Assembly (NCBI GenBank): GCA_012934845.2
Contig: WNNJ02001850.1
Span: forward strand, 45,713 to 109,712
Direction of reading: 5' to 3'
From: Pomphorhynchus laevis
Lineage: Eukaryota; Acanthocephala; Palaeacanthocephala; Echinorhynchida; Pomphorhynchidae
DNA length: 64,000 nt
Positions within the stretch are counted from its first letter, which is position 1. Every line of letters begins with the position of its first letter. Positions 44,541 through 55,900 of the stretch are shown here, piece by piece. Position numbers and translations under genes: made by a program. Under the pieces are notes generated by a model. It did no database searches, was not told where the DNA came from, and saw only the letters and a list, made by a program, of their open reading frames with translations.

Positions 44541-45590
44541 ATAATATCAATGACGTTATTATATAATAATTATCAAATTATAATTTAATAATTTAAAAAA
44601 TTAAATAATTTAAATAGTTAAATAATTTAAATAGATGTAAATAGTTAATCGCACTTTTAGTCTAATTCATAATTTTAAAAACCTAACGATAGTAGCCTCT
44701 AATGAAAAGTTGTTCATTGATGCTCCATTCTTTAGGCTAAGTTCAATTAAAAACCCTTTTTAAATGACAATGGTAAATGCATCTCGACTAGCAATAGTCA
44801 TGATCCTTTCGCATTTGCGTAGTAGAATGCCCACGTTCAAAAATGTTTGAAACAAGAGCATTAGATATATTTTGACAAACGTATATATTATAGACGTTTG
44901 TATCTAATATATAGTTTATGTCTAGTAAACTATATATAATATGTAGTTCATATCTAGTTTATGTTTAACTAGATTTCGAAAATATATATATCATTGCCCT
45001 TAAATTTAAATTGATATTTTATATTATGGGCACAATACCGTACGTCTTCAAATTGACAAGCATGGCGCTTTAGCAAAACTATTTGATAGAAGGCAATTTA
45101 TTCGCCAAAGTTTACATTAATATAATATTATATAAATATTAATATAATTATAATATTATAATATTAATATAAATATTATAATATGATAAAGTTTTATAAA
45201 CGTCTATTCAATATTTTTATAAACCTAAAATCTTAAGTACGAAGAGTTTAAAATTATCAAATATTCAACAAACTAATAGCAAAAGACTTTAATGCATGAT
45301 GCAAGAACATTTAACATAAAAATAAAAGATATTAAGATAACGAATATTAAAATATAATAAAACATTTGGCTATTATAAGAGGTTCATGTTATAGAAAAAG
45401 TTAAACAATAACAGTTTTCATAGAATTACCTTCAATGCAATAAAACCAAATAAAGCAAAATCATAAAACAAGTGATAAAAACAAACGAATTGAATGATAA
45501 AAATAACGTAATAATATAGTAATTAATTATAATATAATCTAAAATGAAATCTAACAACAATGATAAAACAAACGAATTGAAAAAATTAAA
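44540..45590. other. AT-rich DNA with short repeats
   Basis: 44870-44960 has repeated 'atatctagtttat'-type words. Nothing coding recognised. Confidence 0.4.
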
Positions 45591-45594
45591 ATAA

Positions 45595-45860
45595 TTAATT
45601 ATAATTTAATTTAAGGTTGTAATCGGATTGCTTATTAAGCAAGCATAAATTGTGTTCTTTTTTAATAAAATACGCTTCTTGAATAATGCGAGATAACAAG
45701 TTACTTTCAAATGATAAAATAGATGCATTTTTAAAATCAACGGAATGATTCAAACTAACAAAATGCTGAGCAACAGCACTAGGATTGGTCCCTTTACGTA
45801 CATTATAATTATGTTGTTTAAAACGCTTAACCAAACCTTGACAGGTTTGACAAACATACC
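45595..45860 (-). pseudogene. Canonical PLE GIY-YIG endonuclease, C-terminal part
   Basis: YVCQTCQGLVKRFKQHNYNV (Arg and His of the GIY-YIG site), QHFVSLNHSVDFKNASIL, and the catalytic Glu region LLSRIIQEAYFIKKEHN. It ends at 45595. No RT is attached. Confidence 0.7.
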
Positions 45861-45889
45861 TGTTCGTATTCTTTACAAGGTATCACAAG

Positions 45890-46020
45890 GCTGTTTATTG
45901 CAAGACTGTGTAATACGTTTAAACAACGATATGTGGTATATGTTGGTCAAACTAGTCAAGGTTTGGTAAACACAAATTTGGTTAAACACATTAAACACCA
46001 TAATTATAATGTAAATTAGG
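45890..46020 (+). pseudogene. Canonical PLE endonuclease, inverted scrap
   Basis: Plus reading RYVVYVGQTSQGLV then VKHIKHHNYNV is the same GIY-YIG stretch as on the minus strand at 45750-45860, now inverted and adjacent. This is the inverted insertion pattern known for PLEs. Confidence 0.6.
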
Positions 46021-46109
46021 AGGGAATGAAATATAAAAATCGAAAATTTTGTGAACATTTTATTGTAATTCTGATGATAGCTGGAGCTATCTAAATATTT
46101 ATTTTTTTT

Positions 46110-46755
46110 CAAATAAAGTAAAATTATTTTCTTCTTTGTAACAATAAAACTGTCAAATCAAAAATGGAAGAATATTATGGGTTTAGTGTTTATTCATCTT
46201 CAAAGTAAGAAATACGCATCCGCCATAAGTGGAACTCTAATTACTCAAGGAAAATGTGAAAAGGCGTTTACTAATGTAATTTTTCAGAGCTTTCGTTGTA
46301 CAACGTTCCCATCCATACGAAACGCTTGTTAAGTGTCATTTAACAGTAAAATATTGTTAAATTAAAGACCACAGTAGAAAGTTTAGGATGCAAGCGGTTG
46401 TTACCCCTGTTCTTTCCGATAATAGAAAAAGCAATAAAATTTTATAAATGAAACATTAAATAAAAATAATGAAAATACTTAGATGGACGTTTAAAGTCTT
46501 ATAGCGATCAAGAATATTTCATTAAATATTTATTTGTATTGCAAATATGGATTAATAAATATTAAATTAATAGGGTTTGTTTCGTATGAGTGAGACAATT
46601 AATATACATTGACATATTAATTAAAATATTAATTTTCATAAATTCATTAAAAATTTGTTTCATCAAATCAAAAACACAGATTAGCAAAATATAATTATTT
46701 TCGCAAACTATAAGTGCCATATTTTAAATATATCACAAAATATATCTTTCTTAAC
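46110..46755. other. 3' flank of the DmX-like gene
   Basis: The minus-strand 3' UTR should begin at 46759. An AATAAATATT at about 46530-46545 on minus is a candidate polyadenylation signal. Nothing else recognised. Confidence 0.4.
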
Positions 46756-46759
46756 TTCG

Positions 46760-46933
46760 TTATACCAATATTCGTCTACATTGTAAAGATCCGTCGAATC
46801 CAGATGACAGGAGGTAATTTTGTGGGGTTAGGTATACTTGGGTGACACCTGTCCTTGCTCCTCTAATTAAAGCTGATTTCGTATGAACTCGATCGTATGT
46901 AGATATCAACTTCATGTTCAGTGTGTTCCACAG
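46760..46933 (-). CDS. DMXL: DMXL terminal exon
   Basis: 57 codons and TAA. LWNTLNMKLISTYDRVHT, ALIRGARTGVTQVYLTPQN, YLLSSGFDGSLQCRRILV. Parallels the last blade of DMXL (IFRNIGTGVMQIE, SCGADGTMKMRIL). Acceptor TTTAG|C at 46934. It joins in phase 0 to the exon ending at 50662. Confidence 0.85.
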   Translation of the reverse strand: MWNTLNMKLISTYDRVHTKSALIRGARTGVTQVYLTPQNYLLSSGFDGSLQCRRILV

Positions 46934-49900
46934 CTAAACAGGATTAATAATATATTAAAACTGACGATTCAATTTAAATATTTACTTGCTTTTTAAGTAA
47001 ATATTGTTCAAATCTTCTTACGGTTTTATATTTCTTCAATAAATTATGATTTATCAGTTTTAAATTAAACAAATTAAATATCAGATTCATTGAACAAATT
47101 AAATAAATTTTTTATAAAACGAGAATAATTCTTATCACAAAAAATTAAGCTTTAAGTGCAATTAAATTTTAAAAAATATAATAGTTTGCAGTCACACTTT
47201 TAGCATCACAATGCAATTTAAATAAAACGTCGTTAATTACTAACTGAATAAATAGATTGCAAAGTAAAGTGGTTGGCGAAATTCTAACAAATTGCCTTTC
47301 GTTTATTATTTTGTATTATTTATCTATATTGAAAAAATGCAATTTTAATTATTTAATTTATAAATAATTTGCTATGCCAGTTTGAAAAAATAAAAACTGT
47401 AAGTAATTAATATCTGCTTTATGCTTTACAAAGTTTGTTTAACAAGCTTACACTAAGAAGCACCCTCTTGATAAACCATAACTTAAAACAGCATTAATTT
47501 TAAAGCTTTAAAATAAGTCATTTTATGCATGAAAATTAATAAGTTCTGAAATTCCCTTCTACGTTTAAGATTTACAGTTGGAGTGAAAATCAGATTTTAC
47601 ATTTTACTTTATTTTGTATACGGCAAATAAAGTATGAATTAAGAAGATTTTAAATTGTTGATAATGATCCATTATTAAAAAAGAATTATTAAGGCTGCAT
47701 CAAAGATAGAAGAAGCATTTTATTTGATATTTCTTTAACCTCTGTTAGCGTCTTCAGAAAATTAACTATTTTTTGGTAATTTTCTTAAGATGCTAACAGT
47801 AATTAGCGAAATATCAAATAAAATGCTCATTATTTCTTTGATACAGCTCCAATAATTCTTTATCAATAATGGATCATTTTATCAACTATTTACATTTAAT
47901 TTTCTTTTGATATTAAGGTTTAATTTGAAATTTAATATATAATTATAATATATAGTAAATAATATAATGTATAATAATATTGTGAATATTCATTGCTTAC
48001 AGAGCCGTATTATATTGGTCGGTTTAATATTATCCTTGTGCGATTCTATTAATATTTTATAGAAGATATATATTATAATCATATAAAATATGCGTGTATA
48101 TAAGCATATACTTATTTAGACGCTTGTTCAATTAAGATGATAAATTTATGATATAAACTTATTCAGCTCGTCTCAAATTATATTTGCTGTTTAAGTTGAC
48201 CCAAATATTCATTCTTAAAGATTGTTCATTCTTAAAAAAATTACAAGCTTCTTAATTTCAATGGCTAACAAGCCTTTCAATCAAATCTTTGATTACTATC
48301 TTTCTTTGATAGAGCTCCAATAATTCTTTTTCAATAATGGATCATTATCAACTATTTACATTATAATTTATGGTAATTTTCTAAAGATGCATCTTCAGGA
48401 AATTACAAATTTTTGGTAATTTTCTGAAGCAAAATATCAAACAAAATGTTCCTTCTTTCTTCGATCCAGCTCCAATAATTCTTTATCAATAAATGGAACA
48501 TTATCAAATATTTATATTGTAATTTATTGTAATTTTCTGAAGATGTTAACAGAGGTTAGCGAAATATCAAATAAAATGCTTCTTCTATCTTTGATCCAGC
48601 TCCAATAATTCTTTATCAATAATGGATCATTTTCAACTATTTAAAAGCTTTTAAATTACAATTTGAATTGTAAAATTATTTAAAGATTATTTGAAATAAG
48701 GAAAATTTTAGATTGAATATTGAAATAATATAGTCAATTGATTATTGACTATCTTTAATTATTTTATATGACTATTTATTAGATATCATTATTAAATAAT
48801 TATTGCAGCTGGATCAAAGAAAAGAAGAAATTATTTTTGATATTTCGCTAACTTCTGTTAGCATCTTCAGAAAATTAGAGATAATTACAGATAAAATTAC
48901 ATATATTCGAATATGTAATTAATCCGAATTACAGATAAATTACAGATAAATCAGAAAATTACAGATTGTAATTTTCTGTAGATGCTAACAGAAGTTAGCG
49001 AAATATAAAAAAAATCTTCTTTTCTTTGATCCAGCTCCAATAATTTCTTAATTTAGATGTAACAATTAATGAAGCCGTAACAAATTTTCCTGAGGCTGAC
49101 AGTAGCCATTGAAATATTTAATAATCGTGTTCTTTTTTGATTTTCTATAGTTCCTATAACTTAAAATTATAAAATTAAGATTCAAATGACTGACGTTTCG
49201 TCGGTAATAAGACTCATTAGTAGCAATAATCCTAGCTACTAGCCGTAGAGAAATTTTACGGAGGCGTAAATTTTCTTTGTTGGCAGCGGTAAGAGTTTTA
49301 TTAAGAATCCCAACAGTGGGATCCATCACCTTTCAACATATTCGAAACTACGATAAATAACGACTTAACAAACTTCCTTTTGAAGGTTGTAAAGACACAG
49401 CTGATTAAGTGTCTATATAAGCTTGAATACTTTGACGTGTCCCTACAAGTTACACCAAATACTCACACTTTTGAGTACCAAACCTGATACGATTTACATA
49501 TCAGATTTAGTACTTGCTAAAACATGCAAAGTTGCAGTACACTATTCATTGCGATTACAATATCGTTAGATTGTCGTACAAAGTTCTCCTGCTAACATAA
49601 GTGGAAAGTATCTTGAATTGATAAATGGTATTAACGACGAAACATGAATTAATAGAATTGTTTGTTTCCGTTGCATTCAAAATATACCGCAATTAAATAT
49701 AAAGAATCCGTTAAAAATAATTTTAATTGATTATTATGCCAATGGTAGAATGGTCAAAGTATTGCGTTCAGACACATTAGTGTAATGATGACAAGTTTGT
49801 AACTCGCAGTGTCGTATATTTTGTGAGTTGCCATAATAACGTCGTTAAATTGGCATCTGTAATTCTTACTCTACAATTCTTTATATACTGATTATTTAAA

Positions 49901-52900
49901 CCTATCTATATATCAAGTAATTGCACAGAATTTTCGGAACGTCATATTAAAAAAAGAGTTAGGATTTTATAAACAATTCTAAACTAATACTGAAGTATTA
50001 AAAAACTTAATTACTAAGATTTATAATTTATAGAACTAAATTATTTATCAAGTTTTTGATAATTACTCTTTTGTAATATTCATGTTGCTAATTGTTATTA
50101 GCAATACAGTGAACAATTATGTAATTTATTTCTATAGCGTATTCTGAATTGTCGACCAGATCAATCGATTAAGAACAATCGACTCGAATAATCGACTAAA
50201 AACAACCATTCGAACAATCGACTCAAAATTATCCACATAATAGAACAAACAAGCGACAAATTTATTACGATTTAAAAATTAATTTAATCTAAATAAAATA
50301 AAAAAATTTCATTTCACATATAATTAAAAAATGAAACAATAAAATCAATAATGTAATTATTATTAGTGAAATATATGAAATGTTTAACAAAAATATGCGG
50401 TATCTTGCGGTAAATAAATTCTAAAATTCATATAAATATAGAGCATCAATCCCATAATAGTCAATTACATGTATACACAAGATACGACATGTCCAGTATG
50501 GTTAATAACAAACATCACTTAAACTTCATTAATATATTACTATCAATTAATTAAAATACATTCATAAATATATTTACATACAAAAAACTCAAATAAATAA
50601 ATATTTTTTAATAAATTAAACTATGCATTTAATTTATAAATTACATTCTTAATCTACTTGCCTTAATATTGCCTTCTGCTGATCCAGACACTACAAATTG
50701 ACCATTATGGCTAAAACAAATCGCTTTAACTGGCGATTCGTGTGCATGTACACTGTGCATTCGCAGCTGATTACGTAAGTCGTATATTGCAAGCTCACCA
50801 CGTCTATTTGCTGATATAAGTGAATTTTCATATAGTGCAAGAGCAAGTGAACCCTCTTGAGCACTAAAAGCTAAAATAATTGTTCATTGTGTATAAATTA
50901 GTTTACCGTATTTGTTATTGACACGCAATAAAATTTAAATTCTTCTTCTAATAACTCAATGGCCAAATACAATGATTAGATAATTTTACAATTTCGTCTG
51001 TATTGCTTTATGCAATTTAAATTTTTGATAATATTTTATTAAATACCTTGTCTCAAGGTAAACGAATAAAAGCTTTTAACGAAACTGCGATCAAAGTGGT
51101 TTCCATTTAGAATAATGTAATAAGTAATTTGCATAATAACACTATACATTTTACATTTGCATAGTTTTTTTAATGCGATATTAGCGTTTGGCAAAAACTC
51201 GTGAGATAAAAACACTATGCACAGAAGACGAAGAAAATTATAATGATTAGTGAAACTCACTAAGATGGAAATAAAGAAACGATCTATCGATGTTTCATCG
51301 CTGTTTCTTTTATATAAGATACTAAACATTTAAACCTGCTTCGTGATATTCCATTTTTAGAGAAAAAGTAATCTCAGTAAGTGTGCAACTGACGTGATGC
51401 AACGTGACTACATTTTTAAAAGTGCCTATAATCAAATCAGTTAACTGAATCTTGGTATTTCATACTATTTATGAAATAAAAATGATGTTAATCAAAAACC
51501 AAAGGATTAAATAATAACAAATTAAAAAATAAATAATTGTTATTGAAAATTTTAAATAATTTATATCAAGTTAAAATAAAAAATTGAAATTAAAAATAAA
51601 AGTCATTTTTATGAATTGACTAATAAATAATAGACGATGTATCAGAATAACATTAGAGTTCATCAGAAGAAACTGCTATGCTATCAGGTTTCAGCCCCTA
51701 AGTCCTCTACCCAGCATAGCAGCGGGGCCAAATACATGCCAATTATGTATTTCCTCTGATAAAACTATTTAGTATCTTATTCTAATACAAAGTATATTAT
51801 TTATTATCCATTAATAAAAATTTGCCAAATAAGAGTTTAAATTTATTCTTTATATTATTGTGTTGATTTATATATTTTACTATTTTCTGTTTGATGTTAT
51901 TTTTATAGTAGTCTGGTTTAAAATATGTATCTATTAAATTATTTAAATAATTTCGAAGAAAGCCAATATCATTACATATTGTTGCAATTCTTAAAATTTT
52001 ATTATTTAATGTATTATATTTTATATTATATGGTATGCATGAATGCTCATGCAAAAATATGTTTCTTGTAAATTTAAATATGTCATCTTTACGATATAAA
52101 TTAATAGTAGTTTTAGTTAATGTTAATTTAATGTTCATATCTAGATATACACCTTCTTTATCATTAATATTGGTTTTGTTAAGAATAAGGCTTTCTGGAT
52201 AAATGTGCTTACTAATTGAATAAAAATTATTAGAATTAAATACACATATATCATCAATGTATCGAAACATATATTTCATATATTTATATTGTTTAGATTT
52301 AGTTTTTACACAGTTATGAACAAATTCATATTCTATAAAGCTTAAAAACAAGTCAGCTATAATTGGACTACTATTACCTTCCATTAAAACGCTTTTTTAC
52401 TTTATCATCTATTTATATTTTATTAATAAATAATGTATAAGTTTATCTTTATAAATCTTAGTCTTTATAAATCTTTATCTTTATAACACACTATGAAAAT
52501 ATATATGAATATATATATATTCATATAATATAAATATATATGTCCCTACCTTTAAATAATTTTGATTTAACATCAATGTTAGTTTTATAAAACATTTTTA
52601 TAGCTTTCTTATTTTATATACTCTTTATAATGTGTACTAAATGTTTTAAAATATACAATAAAATATGTAATAATATTATATTTAATGCTATTTATATTAT
52701 TCAATTATATTGAATAATATGAATGTCATATTATTTTGTCACATAATTTGGATAAAAAAATAATTGTAAATCTAAATCACTAGTAGAATTTGTTAAGTTA
52801 AGTTAAAACCTATATCGTTTTAAATAAAAACATTTAATTTTATAAATATCGCTTATAATATTAAATATTAAATATTAAATATTTTACATTTTATAAATAC

Positions 52901-55900
52901 CTTTTATTATGATCATACCTTTTATCTAATTATGGCAAAGATATTAAATGATCTGAAAGATATTTTTAGAAGATAATAATTTTCCACATAAAAATATTGC
53001 AATGATGATCATGATGAACAACGGCATCATTTGTAACCGTGCAAATTCTTTTAAACTAAAACCGAAAATAAAATCACCTAATATCTATCATCGATGGTTA
53101 GCTAATGCTATAGACTGTGCTGAAAATTAAATAAAATTGAAAAAGTTCGATATAATAATGATGGTATATAATAATGTAATAATGAAATATAATAATGTAA
53201 ATGCATATAATGTAATATGCACAATGCATTTACAATAATGATAATGGTGGATATTTGATAAAGAATTATTTGAGCTGGATCAAAGAAAAGAGGAAATTTT
53301 TATCGATATTTCGCTAACTTCTGTAAGCATCCTAAGAAAATTACCTGTAATTTTCTCAAGATGCTAACAGAAGTTTGCGAAATATCAAAAATAATGTATT
53401 CTTTTTGATCCAGCTTCAATAATTATTTATCAATAATGGATCAGTATTTACAAAATAATCTAATGAAAATATTTTTAAATAAATTTTTGAAACTATCAAT
53501 AAACTTTTATCTGCAAGTTATAACTTTCAAGAATGTTTGTTATTAAAATAACTATTTTATTTGATTTGAAATATTTTTTTACGGTTTAGTAAATTTATTT
53601 TAGAGTGTTAAAAATCTGAAATAATGTCAAAAAAACTTAAAATTTATTAAAAAATATATTTAATACATATATTTAAATTTAAAAATTAAAATAAATAAAT
53701 ATGATTTTAGAAAATCTAAAATCACTACAACTTTTTTATGAAATCTTTATTTTATATATCTAATTGAAATCTTAGCGTTTATAAAAGTAAAAGAATTATA
53801 AAAATCAACAAAATATATTCTCCTTGGTTCGATTCTGAGTTACGTTCAACATTGAGGACTCGTAATTTGATCTTCAATCGCTACAAATTTGGCGAGTGTA
53901 GTTATGATGTTTTTAAACAGTCAAGAAATTTATTCAATTCATTGAAGAGAAAGAAGCGGTGTGCATTTGAGAATGCATTAGCTAACCAGTGTAAATAAGA
54001 TTTAAAGGTCCTTTTTCAGTACCTATCAAGTAGAGGAGCTGTTGATTCTTCGATTTGTCACTACTTATAGACATTTCTGCGAATGACCTAGCTGAAGAGT
54101 TTGCGACACACTATTGCACTTCAGTAGAGCCTGCAAATGAACATGAAACTTTTTCTATGGAATCTAGTGTGCTAAACACTTACTCTGACACGTGTCTTGA
54201 GTTGGACCTTGACAATTTGATAACGCCAGCTAAAGTCTATTCCAAATTACGCCGTCTAAAAGCAAATAATTCAAGAGGTTGTGACTTACTACCTTCTGTT
54301 TATCTGCGCAGATTAGCAGGCTCAATTTGCGTTCCTCTCTGTGCAATTTTTCGCCAGTCAATCTTAGAAAGATCTTTTCCTAATGTGTTGAAGCAGTCAA
54401 TTGTTCTTCCCTACTTCAAGAAGGGAGATCGCTCTTCCGTCGAGAATTATAGGCCGGTAAGCATTACCTGCATTTGCTGTAGAGTGTTGGAGAGGTTTGT
54501 GCATCGCTACATGGTTGAGTTTTTTCGTGTAGGAAAAATTTTAGTCCCTAATCAGCACGGATTTCGAGAGGGTTATTCAACTGTTTCAAATTTGCTTGAT
54601 GCTCATCTTGATTGGACAGCGAATAAGACACACTATACCGATACAGACATTATATTCTGCGACTTTTCTAAAGCTTTTGATAGAGTAGATCATGGTCTAC
54701 TCCCAAACATACTTGTTTATTGAATTAGAGAATTTCTTCGTGATCGTTGCTTTCGAGTACTTGTCGATCGGTCATTGTCTGTGTCTAGAGAATGTCATCT
54801 TGGAGTACCTTAAGGTTTAGTTTTGGGTCCGCTTTTATTCAGCATTTATGTTAACGATTTGCCTGGGTGCATTCGCTCTCGATCATGTTTGTATACAGAT
54901 GACTTAAAAATATGGTGGCCCATTCATTCATGTGAGGATGTTGATAATTTGCAAACTGCCATAGATAATGTGGAGTTGTGGGCGGCGTCTAATAAGCTTG
55001 TAATAAATGTTTCGAAATGCAAACACATGCGTATTATTAGTAATGCTCGCAAGCAACTAACATCTGTTTGCTACAAATATAAGGGCTGTACTGTGGAAAG
55101 TGTCGATAGTTACAAAGATTTAGGAGTATGGGTTACCTCTAATTTATCAACTAAAAAGCACACTGATCAAGCTTGTGCCAACTCCAATAAAATGATAGGT
55201 ATGATTCGACGCGAGTTTGTTCGCATTGATCCGACTGTTCTTCGACATTTGATTTTAGCACATGTATTCAGTAGACTTTTATATGCAGCTTTGGTTGTAT
55301 ACCTACGTACTGTGTATGAACATAATAAATCAGAGAGGGTACTTCGCATGGCAACAAAACTTGCACCAACGTTGGCGTTGCTGCTTAATGAAGACAGACT
55401 GAGATCACTAGAAATTAAGACCGTAACATGGACATGTCGGTGCATAGACATGTGCCTGGTTTGGCATTTATTTTAACCTCCCTATTACCCTCTTCGGAGT
55501 AGGGTTCAATTACGTGGTTCAAATGTTCTTCGCGGTCATTCTTTTACTATTCGAAGAAACAGGGTACAGAAATTGGGCGCGATGCAATTTGATAGAAGAA
55601 TTGTTGAACTTTGGAACAACCTTGATGCAGACACCGTTGGATGCAGTTCACTTAATACTTTTAAAAGAAGACTACGAATAGATCAAGCAATGTTTCGTGT
55701 TGCATTTCCTTATTTTAATAACTAATTAACTTATTTACGAACTTATTGTGAGCCAGCTATTTGAGCTAATGCTTGCATGTTGTTGAATGTATAATAATAA
55801 ACACACAGCAAATTAATGAAGCACAGGTTATTCACTCAAACGTAAATATTTAATCGTAAAAAATGTAAAAAGGATAATAAAGTATATTAAATATACGTAT

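Larger units (their letters stand above)
46934..50661 (-). other. DMXL intron with GC-AG ends
   Basis: The donor reads AAG|GCAAGT, the standard consensus of the rare GC-AG class, and the acceptor is TTTAG. The intron holds several foldback MITEs, a segmental duplicate and a hammerhead-like motif. Confidence 0.8.
53820..55740 (+). mobile_element. LINE (Jockey/CR1-like), ORF2 from pre-RT to end
   Basis: Plus strand, antisense to DMXL. Pieces in order: WFDSELRSTLRTRNLIFNRY (53845-53900), the RT at 54055-54723 and 54823-55476, and the typical tail VLRGHSFTIRRNRVQKL, RIVELWNNLDAD, LNTFKRRLRIDQ (55530-55690). No endonuclease domain is visible, so it is 5'-truncated. Confidence 0.8.

Noticed and set aside
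49735-49820. tRNA-like stretch (atgccaatggtagaatggtc ...)
   Set aside because: No acceptor stem or consistent T-arm could be found. I saw no convincing tRNA or rRNA anywhere in the window.
51039-51329. 96-codon minus frame in the DMXL intron, including LRLLCIVFLSHEFLPNANI
   Set aside because: It looked like a possible alternative exon, but it has no similarity to the DMXL family, and the flanking exons already join in phase without it.
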